In this document: in pieces, positions 24,070-31,893 of the stretch | How positions within the stretch are numbered: position 1 is the stretch's first letter | How the letters are laid out: the number at the start of each line of letters is the position of its first letter | DNA from: Planctomycetota bacterium | Lineage (GTDB): Bacteria; Planctomycetota; Phycisphaerae; Phycisphaerales; Phycisphaeraceae | Length of the DNA stretch: 33,471 nucleotides | Direction: 5' to 3' | Assembly: GCA_024276075.1 (NCBI GenBank) | Contig: JAJRXX010000026.1 | Coordinates: 1 to 33,471, forward strand | Made by a program: the position numbers and the translations under genes | The notes under the pieces: model-generated | What the model was told of the DNA's origin: nothing | Seen by the model: only the letters and a program-made list of their open reading frames with translations | Database searches by the model: none

Positions 24070-24621
24070 ATGCCCGCCCCACGTCTTTATCCCGGTCGGA
24101 CTGCTGTGCTGGTCGTAGACATGCAGGAAAAGCTGCTGCCGCACATGCACAACGCTCAGCCGTTGGAGCAACAGGTTAGTCGGCTGCTCGACGGCACGGC
24201 TGTCCTGGGGCTGCCGGTGTTGGCAGCGCAACACTACCCCAAGGGTCTGGGGCAGACAGTGCCCGGGATTGCGAGTCGGCTGGCCGACGCTGTGTGTCGG
24301 TGCGACAAGCTCAAATTCTCCGCCTGTATCAAGCCGGTGCGTGAGGCGTTGGTCCGCTGCCAAGCACGCTGTGTGCTTGTGTGCGGGGTCGAGGCACACG
24401 TGTGCGTTCTGCAGACCTGCCTGGACCTGATCGACGCAGGATACGTGACAGCAATGGCCCTGGACGCGATCGGTTCACGACGACTTACCGATCAGCAAGC
24501 CGCGGTTTCGCGTCTGACCCAAGCGGGTGTGATCCCCACCACCGTGGAGTCGGCGCTGCTGGAGTGGGTACACGAAGCAGGAACGAACCGATTCAAACAG
24601 ATGTTGCCACTAATCAAGTAG
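24070..24621 (+). CDS. Isochorismatase-family cysteine hydrolase
   Basis: A 183-residue cytosolic hydrolase. The triad is visible: Asp17 in VLVVDMQEKLL, Lys80 in CDKLKFSAC and Cys112 in LVCGVEAHVCVLQT, with the cis-peptide GVEAHVCV motif. It resembles the YcaC/SseB-type members that act on small amides or unknown substrates, and lacks the extra domain of true isochorismatases. The start at 24070 is the only one consistent with family length. It lies 79 bases after the CobA-HemD fusion on the same strand, but no functional link is evident. A small hairpin, GTCTAT/ATAGAC at 24630-24646, follows; it has no T-tail. Confidence 0.88.
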   Translation: MPAPRLYPGRTAVLVVDMQEKLLPHMHNAQPLEQQVSRLLDGTAVLGLPVLAAQHYPKGLGQTVPGIASRLADAVCRCDKLKFSACIKPVREALVRCQARCVLVCGVEAHVCVLQTCLDLIDAGYVTAMALDAIGSRRLTDQQAAVSRLTQAGVIPTTVESALLEWVHEAGTNRFKQMLPLIK

Positions 24622-24768
24622 CCACCCGTGTCTATGAGGTATAGACGAAGCCTTGGGCGTGCCGGGATGGCGCTTTTGCCTCGACGATCCATCAAAGCTA
24701 CGCTATTCGGCTCGGAGAAATGACCCTTCGATTTAAAGAACACCGTTTCAAGGTAGGAGCGATACCTC

Positions 24769-24954
24769 ATGCTGGAAACCTATGAACAGCTCAAGACGCT
24801 GATCGACTCGATGGAAGACGACGTTCGCAAGGCCGCAGGCGGGAACAAAGCCGCTGGTACACGCGTACGCAAACTGATGCAGGACGTCAAAAACGGCGCA
24901 CAAACACTGCGGGTAAAGGTCCTCGAAGGCCGCGACACCCCCGTCGCTTCATAG
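24769..24954 (+). CDS. Histone H1-like (Hc1-type) DNA-binding protein, short form
   Basis: The 61-residue protein matches the N-terminal region of Hc1-type histone H1-like proteins: YEQLKTLIDSMEDDVRKA then GGNKAAGTRVRKLMQDVKN, AQTLRVKVLE. The GNKAAGTRVRK signature is diagnostic. In chlamydiae the protein continues with a lysine/alanine-rich tail; here that tail is missing, as in small planctomycete versions. A likely role is DNA compaction or nucleoid binding, but DNA binding without the tail is uncertain. AGGAG at 24755-24759, nine bases before the ATG, supports the start. Two short hairpins follow (24973-24995 and 25000-25019), without a T-run. Confidence 0.8.
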   Translation: MLETYEQLKTLIDSMEDDVRKAAGGNKAAGTRVRKLMQDVKNGAQTLRVKVLEGRDTPVAS

Positions 24955-25062
24955 CCCACGTCGTCGACCCAAACGGGGTGTACGGATTGCCCCGTCAACC
25001 TGCTTTCCTGTTAAAGCAGCCGCGCATACACGATCCGTAAAATAATTGAGGCAGTTCCATCC

Positions 25063-25545
25063 ATGGTCCCGCCCCTAATCTTCGATCTTTCCGCCATTAA
25101 CCTGGACGCCGTCCAGTACGACGCGCAAAGTATCGAGCGGATCAACCCCCAACGGGGTGCGATGCGCATGCTCGATGGCATCATCTACGCCAAAGACGAC
25201 TTCATGGAAGCCGTGGCGTACAAGGACGTGCGTGCCGACGAGTTCTGGGTGCCGGGTCACATCCCCGGTCGGCCGTTGTTCCCGGGCGTCTTGATGATCG
25301 AGGCCGCGGCTCAGTTAGCCAGCTTCCTGACAATGCACCACCTGCCCGACAAAGGTAGGGACCAGTTCGTCGGGTTTGTCGGTGCCGACGCCGTGAAGTT
25401 CCGAGGCCAAGTCGAGCCGGGCGATCGGCTGATCATGATGAGCAAGGTGCGCGTGCTGCGTCGCCGACGAACGACGTGCGAGAGTCAGGGCGTCGTGCGC
25501 GGGGCACTCGTTTTCGAGGCCACCATCACCGGCATGACGATCTGA
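25063..25545 (+). CDS. FabZ-like 3-hydroxyacyl-ACP dehydratase
   Basis: A 160-residue hot-dog-fold enzyme. The active-site helix reads VPGHIPGRPLFPGVLMIEAAAQ with His66 and Glu80, exactly the FabZ catalytic pair, preceded by IERINPQRGAMRMLDGI. This type dehydrates 3-hydroxyacyl-ACP in fatty acid elongation. Planctomycete genomes often have several FabZ-like paralogues, some in outer-membrane lipid or aryl-polyene pathways, so the exact acyl chain is open. The ATG at 25063 gives a slightly longer N-terminus than canonical FabZ. No fab cluster is nearby; the downstream genes converge on it from the opposite strand. Confidence 0.88.
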   Translation: MVPPLIFDLSAINLDAVQYDAQSIERINPQRGAMRMLDGIIYAKDDFMEAVAYKDVRADEFWVPGHIPGRPLFPGVLMIEAAAQLASFLTMHHLPDKGRDQFVGFVGADAVKFRGQVEPGDRLIMMSKVRVLRRRRTTCESQGVVRGALVFEATITGMTI

Positions 25546-25589
25546 GAGGGCGTACGGCACTCATTGTGGCCGAGGCTACCGCGTTACCG

Positions 25590-26339
25590 TTACAGGCTCA
25601 GCCGCTTGAAGATCATCTCGGGGATCGACTTGATGATCAGCATGATCCAGCGCCAGAACCAGAGCGTGTATATCACGTCCTTCTTTTTCTCGATCGCCTT
25701 GGCTATATCCCTGGCCACTTGGTCTGGGCTGGCCATCACGGGTGAGTCTGCTTTCACCAGCCCCCACGTCATGGCGGTGTCGACGAACCCGGGCTTGACC
25801 GTCAACACAGGAACGCCCGCTTTGGCTAACCGATTTCGCAGGCCCTGGAGGTAGGCATTCAGGCCCGCCTTCGCGGAGCCGTAGATGTAGTTGCTGCCCC
25901 TGCCCCGATCACCCGCAACGGACGAGACCGCGCACAGCCAACCCGAGCGTTTCTGCTCAAAATAGTTCGACGCCAGGTTCAGCACCGACACCGCGGACGT
26001 GTAGTTCACGTCGATCATGAGTCGGGTCTTCTCGAAGTCCTCCTGTGCCTCGACCTGATCGGTCATGGCACCATGGCACAGGATCACGCCAGCTAGTTCA
26101 CCCTCGGCACGCTTTACGCATGCCTCGAAAAACGCCTCGTGCCGATCAAACGCCAGCGCATCGAACCGTTCCACACACGACTGGCTTTCGTAGCGCACGA
26201 GCAGGTCTTGCGAGAGGCTTTGCAGCGCTGCCTCGTCCCGGCCCGCTAGGATCAACCCGACCCCGCGCGACGCGAACACGCGTGCCAATGCACTACCAAT
26301 GCCCGACGTCGCGCCCACGATGACGATGCTGTTCTTCAT
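25590..26339 (-). CDS. DprE2-like short-chain reductase (polyprenylphosphoryl-2-keto-ribose reductase)
   Basis: A 249-residue SDR enzyme. The ATG at 26337-26339 overlaps the preceding stop by one base (TGATG), which indicates translational coupling. The Rossmann motif is VGATSGIGSALA, the active site is IYGSAKAGLNAYLQGLR (Tyr-x3-Lys), with a CHGAM loop and Ser in VSSVAG. The C-terminus ends with two aromatic-rich hydrophobic segments (IYTLWFWRWIMLIIKSIPEM) that suggest membrane association. Members with this tail include mycobacterial DprE2, which reduces the 2-keto intermediate made by DprE1 to polyprenyl-phospho-arabinose. The pairing with a DprE1-like oxidase right upstream makes this assignment likely. 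Confidence 0.82.
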   Translation of the reverse strand: MKNSIVIVGATSGIGSALARVFASRGVGLILAGRDEAALQSLSQDLLVRYESQSCVERFDALAFDRHEAFFEACVKRAEGELAGVILCHGAMTDQVEAQEDFEKTRLMIDVNYTSAVSVLNLASNYFEQKRSGWLCAVSSVAGDRGRGSNYIYGSAKAGLNAYLQGLRNRLAKAGVPVLTVKPGFVDTAMTWGLVKADSPVMASPDQVARDIAKAIEKKKDVIYTLWFWRWIMLIIKSIPEMIFKRLSL

Positions 26340-27703
26340 CAGATATCCACGATCCCCACGCGCCTCGCCTGCGACGATGAAAATCGGCACTGCGGATCGA
26401 TCCGCGATTTAACTTCTTTAAACTCCGCCAGACGAGGGTACATAGCCGCGAACGTGTCGGCTGTCATGGCCGCGTCCTTCGCCAGATACAGGCGCCCGTC
26501 GTACTTCAGAACGATCTCATCGAGGCGGCGCAACAGGTCCGTGAGTCTTTGGCCGGTGTTAGGCAGGTCCAATGCCAAGGTGTACCCCTCTTTGGGAAAC
26601 GATAGCATCCCATCGCCTTGGGGTCCCGTGCGTTTGAGCACCGCCAAGAACGACGACTGACGCGATTGTGATACCGCTTCGATCACCTCCACCAGCCCAC
26701 GCCTGGCGTTGTCGAGGCCAAACAACGCCTGGTACTGCACAAAGCCTCGCTTGCCATACATCCGATTCCAGTGCGTTACGCCGTCGAGCGGGTAAAAGTA
26801 GCTGTCCAAATCCACCACACGCCTGCCCTGTGGCGCGCGCTTGTAGTAGAACGTGTTGAACGCCTGCACCGTATACGGATTAAGCACAAAATTCGGAAAA
26901 TGGATTGGCATCGACTTCTTACGCCGTGGCCTGAGCACCAGCGGCCGGCTCAACGATTCGCTACGCAGGTCGCTCACGTCGGCGTGGTTGCCCCGCATCA
27001 GGACGGACCGCCCCAAATCTCCGTTCGTCGCCAGGCAATCGATCCACGCCACCGAGTATCGGTACCGTTCGTCATCGCCGCTGAACATCTCCAGCGCCTG
27101 GTCGAGGTTCCTCGCTTTTCCGTAGTCCACGTTGATGTACGCGGTCTCGATTGGCATAAGACGCAGACGCACCGACAAAATAATACCTGTTAGCCCCATA
27201 CCGCCGATCGTCGCCCAGAACACGTCCGCGTTTTGCTGGGGTGAGCACGTAAGCACCTCGCCTTGGGCTGTCAGCAGGTCTAAGGACTGCACAAAGCGCC
27301 CGATGGTGCCGTCGCAGTGATGATTTTTGCCGTGCACGTCCGCTGCCAACGCGCCACCTAGCGTCACGAACTTTGTCCCCGGTGTCACGGGCAGAAAATA
27401 CCCGCGCCTTACAAATGCCTCGATGATCTCTTCGAGCGACACGCCCGCTTCGCACTCAAGCACGCCGTGGGCCGGGTCAAACCCTGTAAAACGGTTCAGC
27501 CGCTGCTGGAGCAGCACCCCGCCGTTGGCGTTTACTGCGGAGTCGCCATAGCTGCGGCCCAACCCACGGGCGATGTAGTTCGGCTGATCGCCGTTTTGCA
27601 CGGTTTCCACTAACTCGCGCCGGCGTTCCGGGCGGAACACGCTGCAGGTCTCTTGCTCGTATTGACCCCAACCACTCAGAGTTGCGTCTACGCCCTGCGC
27701 CAT
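26339..27703 (-). CDS. DprE1-like FAD-dependent oxidase (decaprenylphosphoryl-ribose oxidase-like)
   Basis: A 454-residue FAD-binding (PCMH-type) oxidoreductase. The ATG at 27701-27703 is chosen; a TTG at 27718 adds five residues. Family signatures: YIARGLGRSYGDSAVN (near 45-60), TLGGALAADVHGKNHH (near 120-135), SLDLLTAQGEV, and a substrate-domain run including YYKRAPQGRRVVDLDSYFYPLDG. These closely match mycobacterial DprE1, which oxidises the 2'-hydroxyl of polyprenyl-phospho-ribose. The gene is the middle one in a three-gene run with HAD-UbiA upstream and DprE2-like downstream. It is probably peripheral at the inner membrane. It could instead be a generic aldose oxidase, but the context argues against that. 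Confidence 0.85.
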   Translation of the reverse strand: MAQGVDATLSGWGQYEQETCSVFRPERRRELVETVQNGDQPNYIARGLGRSYGDSAVNANGGVLLQQRLNRFTGFDPAHGVLECEAGVSLEEIIEAFVRRGYFLPVTPGTKFVTLGGALAADVHGKNHHCDGTIGRFVQSLDLLTAQGEVLTCSPQQNADVFWATIGGMGLTGIILSVRLRLMPIETAYINVDYGKARNLDQALEMFSGDDERYRYSVAWIDCLATNGDLGRSVLMRGNHADVSDLRSESLSRPLVLRPRRKKSMPIHFPNFVLNPYTVQAFNTFYYKRAPQGRRVVDLDSYFYPLDGVTHWNRMYGKRGFVQYQALFGLDNARRGLVEVIEAVSQSRQSSFLAVLKRTGPQGDGMLSFPKEGYTLALDLPNTGQRLTDLLRRLDEIVLKYDGRLYLAKDAAMTADTFAAMYPRLAEFKEVKSRIDPQCRFSSSQARRVGIVDI

Positions 27704-27770
27704 TAACAGAATCCCCAATACCCCGATTTGCGACCCTGAACTCTCAAGAAAGCCCCCGCCACATCTTCCA

Positions 27771-29270
27771 CTACAACGCCGCCATAAGCACGATCACCCC
27801 CACCACACCCACCAATACCAAGCTCGCCACATCCTTCGTTACAAACACCACCGGATCGTACGACATCTCCCCTCGCTTGGCCAAGAACCACACTCGGCTG
27901 ATCCAGTACATCAGGATCGGCGGGACCAGCCATAGGTACTGCGGGTTTCCGTATAAATTTTGAGCCGTCGCACTGCTCACGTATAGGCACAGGATCATCA
28001 CGGACAAGTATCCACTGATGCAGCCGAAGGTCTCCACCAAACCGATGTCACCCGCTTGATACCCGCGGCCGTGCAGCGACGTCTGTGATTTCCCGATCGT
28101 CTCTGCCAGTTCACAGTACCGCTTCACAAAAGCCAGGCTTGTAAAGAAGAACACCGAAAACGCCAGCAGCCACTCCGACACCGCCACATCCACCGCCACC
28201 CCGCCCGCCAGTATCCGCAGCGTGTAAAACCCCGCCAACGCCAATACGTCCACAACCAGCTTGCGCTTCAAGTGGAATGAGTACACCGTGGTCAGCACCA
28301 TGTACGCCACCAGCAGCGCGACGAACCCCGCAGGCAGCAGGACCAATGACAGCCCAAATGCCCCCGCCAACAGTAGGCCCACCATCGCCACGCCCACACG
28401 CACGCTCAACTGACCACTGGCGAACGGTCGGTTGCACTTCACGCTGTGACGGCGATCCGACTCCAGGTCCAGAAGATCGTTCATCACGTACAGACCCGAT
28501 GCGCATAGGCTGTATGCGACAAACGCCACCACATTTAGCGGTATCTTCGATAGCTCACTCAAGTCGTGCTTCAACATGAACGGCAAGAACAACAGCAGGT
28601 TCTTTATCCACTGGTGCGCACGCAGCGCACGAAATACACCCACCCACCACCGCCCACCCGAGTCGAACACCCGGTCCACTTCACACGTACCACGCACACG
28701 CTGCGTCAAACGGGGGCCGGGCGACACCATGATCGCTCGCCCCGACGCCTCCCAGACCGGCATATCCGCCCAGCTATCACCGATGTAATCAAAGCCAGCC
28801 GATCCTAGAGACCGCCGGATCCATGCCAGCTTTGTCGCACCCGCCACGTTCGTCTGACCGTCGCTCGCCAACACGTCATCAAACAGCCCCAGGTGCGTCG
28901 CCACCCCCTGAGCGATGCTCTCGTCCGCTGCCGTCGCCAACACCAAACGACGACCCGATCGCTTCTGCTCTTCCAGATACGTCAATATTTCTTGCCGGTA
29001 CGGCAGCAACTCGGCACTGAGCTGAACACGCTCAGCGATACGACGCTTCATGTTCGCCTTGCCCCCTCGCAACAACCACACCACCGCCAACAGCAGTGCC
29101 CACGGCTGCGACCTGGCCAACATGCACAGCGACTCCCACAGCGTGTCCGTCGCCACGAGCGTGCCGTCCAAATCGACACAGAGCGCACGATCACTGCTGG
29201 GGGTGTCCCCATGTCGAGCGGCCTGCGCATCTGCCGATGCGCTATCAACGCTACTGATTGCCTGTTTCAT
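27771..29270 (-). CDS. HAD phosphatase-UbiA prenyltransferase fusion (decaprenyl-phosphate phosphoribosyltransferase-like)
   Basis: A fusion protein of about 499 residues. Residues 28-200 form a HAD domain with nucleophile motif CVDLDGTLV (Asp33/Asp35), LVLATAADES motif II and IGDSWADMPVWEASG motif IV. Residues 215-499 are a UbiA-type polyprenyl transferase with about eight or nine membrane segments, the first Asp-rich motif NDLLDLESDRRH near 262 and the YSFHLKRKLVVDVLALAG second motif. This UbiA subgroup includes decaprenyl-phosphate phosphoribose synthase (mycobacterial UbiA). It should move phosphoribose from PRPP to a polyprenyl phosphate. The HAD domain may then remove the 5-phosphate. 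The ATG at 29268-29270 is chosen; a GTG at 29333 is in frame. It precedes the DprE1-like gene by 67 bases. Confidence 0.85.
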   Translation of the reverse strand: MKQAISSVDSASADAQAARHGDTPSSDRALCVDLDGTLVATDTLWESLCMLARSQPWALLLAVVWLLRGGKANMKRRIAERVQLSAELLPYRQEILTYLEEQKRSGRRLVLATAADESIAQGVATHLGLFDDVLASDGQTNVAGATKLAWIRRSLGSAGFDYIGDSWADMPVWEASGRAIMVSPGPRLTQRVRGTCEVDRVFDSGGRWWVGVFRALRAHQWIKNLLLFLPFMLKHDLSELSKIPLNVVAFVAYSLCASGLYVMNDLLDLESDRRHSVKCNRPFASGQLSVRVGVAMVGLLLAGAFGLSLVLLPAGFVALLVAYMVLTTVYSFHLKRKLVVDVLALAGFYTLRILAGGVAVDVAVSEWLLAFSVFFFTSLAFVKRYCELAETIGKSQTSLHGRGYQAGDIGLVETFGCISGYLSVMILCLYVSSATAQNLYGNPQYLWLVPPILMYWISRVWFLAKRGEMSYDPVVFVTKDVASLVLVGVVGVIVLMAAL

Positions 29271-29505
29271 GGACGAACCCAACGCAGGATTGCCTTCTCC
29301 TACCCTTTTATCCCCATACACCAGCCGCACCACGGGACCGCGACGCCAACCGTATTGGATTTAATCCGATAACCACCAAATCCTTCATGCCTGATCCAGT
29401 GGCTGTATTCTTAAGGGCCTATCGGCCAAATTTTTCCCACACGTTGCAAATTACCCCCGTTTTGCTGGCCGCCACAGCGAAACGTGCCAAAAGCACCTGT
29501 CAGCA

Positions 29506-29514
29506 TGTTATAAT
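29506..29514 (+). promoter_or_regulatory. Extended -10 promoter element
   Basis: TGTTATAAT at 29506-29514 is an exact TGnTATAAT extended -10 box, 55 bases before the ATG at 29570. No good -35 lies 17 bases upstream, as is common for extended -10 promoters. Confidence 0.65.
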
Positions 29515-29569
29515 AACCTTCTTCTGCGAAGAAACCCGTCTACTCACAAAACATTATTGAGGTCGTCCT

Positions 29570-30139
29570 ATGATCCGCGTGTTAATCGCCGCCGTTGCCG
29601 GGGCTGTCGTTCTGTTCGTTTGGGGGACCGTCTCCTGGACGGTTCTGCCTTGGCACACAGCCACCCTGAACACCCTCCCAAATGAGCAGACTGTTGTGGG
29701 AGCGCTCAAGGCCCAGCTACCGCACACCGGGGTCTACTACTTCCCCGCATGCCCAGCCGACTACGATGATACCGAGGCTGTGGAACAGTGGACTGCTCGG
29801 CACAAGCAGGGCCCTATCGGACTGATGTTCTATCAAGCCCAGGGCGCCGAGCCTATGCCAGGCTCGATGTTCGGCGTCGGATTCGCGCTTGACCTGATCG
29901 CCACATTTGTCATGGCCTGGATCGTGTGCCTATCGTCTCACCACGCAAACACGTTCCTCAAGCGTCTGGGCGTCGCCACGATGCTAGGCATCCTCGTGGC
30001 GGTATTCGCCGACCTGATGCTGTGGAATTGGATGCGCGCTCCGGCTCACTACACACTAATCAACGCCGCCGACCACATCGTCGCCGCTACGCTAGCCGGA
30101 ATCCCCATCGCCGCGATTATCAAACCTTGCGCCAAATAA
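29570..30139 (+). CDS. Predicted membrane protein of unknown function
   Basis: A 189-residue protein that I do not recognise. An N-terminal membrane segment (VLIAAVAGAVVLFVWGTVSWTVL), an external loop of about 75 residues, then three membrane segments (FALDLIATFVMAWIVCLS, LGVATMLGILVAVFADLMLW, and AATLAGIPIAAII). The loop holds PHTGVYYFPACPADYDDTEAVE and the first loop includes LPWHTATLN. GAGG at 29559-29562, seven bases before the ATG, decides the start, and an extended -10 box sits at 29506-29514. It is divergently transcribed from the HAD-UbiA gene. Domains resemble uncharacterised proteobacterial and planctomycete inner-membrane proteins, from memory only. Confidence 0.8.
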   Translation: MIRVLIAAVAGAVVLFVWGTVSWTVLPWHTATLNTLPNEQTVVGALKAQLPHTGVYYFPACPADYDDTEAVEQWTARHKQGPIGLMFYQAQGAEPMPGSMFGVGFALDLIATFVMAWIVCLSSHHANTFLKRLGVATMLGILVAVFADLMLWNWMRAPAHYTLINAADHIVAATLAGIPIAAIIKPCAK

Positions 30140-30171
30140 TTCCTTCATGCATCATTACAACGCTGTAGATC

Positions 30172-30211
30172 AACTGAACCACTACCGGCTGAAGCCGGTA
30201 GTGGTTCAGTT
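30172..30211. terminator. 18-bp perfect hairpin with TGAA loop between convergent genes
   Basis: Positions 30172-30189 (AACTGAACCACTACCGGC) pair perfectly with 30194-30211 over the tetraloop TGAA. It stands between the stops of the membrane protein (plus) and GH62 gene (minus), so it may serve both as a transcript end. No T-run follows it on either strand. The inner ACCGGC/GCCGGT core is the kind found in dispersed palindromic repeats of planctomycete genomes, so a REP-like repeat is an alternative. Confidence 0.55.
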
Positions 30212-30304
30212 CTCCGACACGCCGCGACGGCGTTTGAGTATTTCACGCACCCGCTGGGCTAGCTTCTCGTCGTATGCCACACCAATTGCTCCGTGCAAAC
30301 CGTA

Positions 30305-31375
30305 TCAATCAAACACCGCTGTACTGTCCGCGGTCATCTCCAACATACCCAGACACCACGGAATCTCGCTATACACCGTGCCGAACCCTACGTTCCCCTT
30401 CGCGCCCTGGAACAGGAATCGCAACCCCGTCGGCTCGATTTCCAAACGCTGGTCGTGCCCAGCGCGGATCAACTCGCCGTGGCTAACCGAGTCCGTCCAC
30501 GCCTGATCTGGGAACGCGGTGTTGATCCGCCCGGCAAACGGGTCCGTCCTGCTCGCCGCCAGCGGCGCCCACGATCCGTCTAGCCGATCCGCCACGTAGG
30601 CTTTGTAGTATCGCCTACCCCAGCTCTTCGCCTCCACCACCGCCAGATACTTCTGCATCCCCTTGATCTTGTAGACATGCCCCGCCTCGTAGATGTCACC
30701 GAGCAGGACCACCTCCGGTCGGCTCCAGCCGTTTGGGAAGTCCGCCACCGGCGTCTGTGCTCGCCACATCCTGCCGTCCATGCTCGTGAAGAACAGATAC
30801 GCTGTCTCGTCGTCGCAGATCACCCAAAAGTCCAGCCAACCCGTGATATTCGTCGGGTGTTCGTCGAACATCATCCGTGGCCCCGTCCACGAAGCCGGGT
30901 CGCTGATATCCTCCGTCGTCGAATACGCAGGCCCGATGCGCAGCGCATCGCCCGGCGGCGCTACCGTCTGGTAGATCAGATACCACTTCCCCTGCGGCTG
31001 AAAATAGAACACCTGCGGCGCACAGTAGTACCCCTCTGTGATATTGAGCATCGTGCGATCGGCTTCATCGACACGCGACCAGTCCTCGAAGCTGAAATAC
31101 TCGATCTGGTGCGACCGTTTCCTGCCCCGCACCGTACAGAACAGGTGCCACCGCCCCTGGTACCACACCACCGTCGGGTCCTTTATCGAGATGTATTCAT
31201 CTTCCTGCGACTGCCTGGGCGTCACGATCGGTACGCCGCTGGCCACCCACCTGAACGCGGCACCCTGACGTGTTTCACTTCGCTCGCCACGGCCCTGCTG
31301 CATTGCGTAGCGGCCAAGAAGCACACACACGCCCGCCACCGCAAACACCATTAGCCATGCGAAGCGACTTTCCAC
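30305..31375 (-). CDS. Glycoside hydrolase family 62 alpha-L-arabinofuranosidase-like protein, membrane anchored
   Basis: A 356-residue enzyme. The N-terminus (FAWLMVFAVAGVCVLLGRYA, residues 5-24) is a membrane anchor or uncleaved signal, so the catalytic domain faces the periplasm or outside. Residues 40-356 match GH62: SIKDPTVVWYQGRWHLFC (Asp66 as base), GWLDFWVICDDE (Asp182, pKa modulator), GDIYEAGHVYKI (Glu230 as acid), and an IEYFSFEDWS stretch. GH62 enzymes release arabinofuranose side chains from arabinoxylan or arabinan. GAGG nine bases before a GTG start at 31373-31375 supports the start. GH62 is mainly known from fungi and actinobacteria, so presence here is unusual. It sits one gene away from the polyprenyl-P-arabinose operon. 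Confidence 0.88.
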   Translation of the reverse strand: MESRFAWLMVFAVAGVCVLLGRYAMQQGRGERSETRQGAAFRWVASGVPIVTPRQSQEDEYISIKDPTVVWYQGRWHLFCTVRGRKRSHQIEYFSFEDWSRVDEADRTMLNITEGYYCAPQVFYFQPQGKWYLIYQTVAPPGDALRIGPAYSTTEDISDPASWTGPRMMFDEHPTNITGWLDFWVICDDETAYLFFTSMDGRMWRAQTPVADFPNGWSRPEVVLLGDIYEAGHVYKIKGMQKYLAVVEAKSWGRRYYKAYVADRLDGSWAPLAASRTDPFAGRINTAFPDQAWTDSVSHGELIRAGHDQRLEIEPTGLRFLFQGAKGNVGFGTVYSEIPWCLGMLEMTADSTAVFD

Positions 31376-31473
31376 TACGGCGTCCTCGACAGTTGTATTT
31401 CGTACCCTTATTCACAGCCAAAACAGCCGGTCATTCTGTCATCGCATAGGCGTATTGGCCATTCTTTCTGTGC

Positions 31474-31510
31474 AAAAAAACACCCCCGAGAACCGAAGCT
31501 CACGGGGGTG
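31474..31510 (-). terminator. Rho-independent terminator after the RRM gene
   Basis: On the minus strand, CACCCCCG (31503-31510 complement) pairs with CGGGGGTG (31481-31488 complement). An inner GAGC/GTTC-type stem is closed by a TTCG tetraloop, with a single T-T mismatch between the two stems. Seven T residues follow (A at 31474-31480 on the plus strand). It is a textbook intrinsic terminator for the RRM gene. Confidence 0.93.
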
Positions 31511-31584
31511 AATATGGGTATGTCGCCGATTCGCAACTCCCCGTCTAGCGGTGAGTGTGTGATCGGCGAGCATTGTCGTTGGGA

Positions 31585-31893
31585 TTACCAACTGCCGCGG
31601 CGTGATCCGGCGTAGCCGCCACGACCACCACCGCCGCCACCACCGCTGCGGTTCTCGCGGGGCTTCGCTTCGTTGACGGTGATGTTCCGGCCTTCCAGGT
31701 CGGTGCCGTTCAACGCCTCGATCGCTTGACGGGCGCCGTTGTCCTCCATGGTGACAAAGGCGAAACCACGGGGACGACCGGTTTCACGGTCTGTGATCAC
31801 CGCAACTTCGGTGACCTCTCCGTAGTTGCTAAACAAGCCTTCCAGGGTCTCCTGGGTGGTGTTAAAGCTAAGGTTGCCAACATAAACTTTCAT
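31585..31893 (-). CDS. RNA-recognition-motif (RRM) RNA-binding protein
   Basis: A 102-residue single-RRM protein with a glycine-rich tail. RNP2 is VYVGNL (3-8) and RNP1 is RGFAFVTM (42-49), both with the aromatic residues needed for RNA binding. The tail (82-102) reads [20 protein letters not shown]. Such proteins are widespread in cyanobacteria and planctomycetes; they are often cold-inducible RNA chaperones. The ATG at 31891-31893 has GAGGAG eight bases upstream; the longer open frame to 31995 was rejected. A strong terminator follows, so it is a single-gene transcript. Confidence 0.93.
   Translation of the reverse strand: MKVYVGNLSFNTTQETLEGLFSNYGEVTEVAVITDRETGRPRGFAFVTMEDNGARQAIEALNGTDLEGRNITVNEAKPRENRSGGGGGGGRGGYAGSRRGSW

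Noticed and set aside
24973-25019. Terminator after the Hc1-like gene
   Set aside because: Two short hairpins exist (ACGGGG/CCCCGT and CTGCTTT/AAAGCAG), but no T-run follows and the stems are short, so termination is not supported enough for a separate feature.
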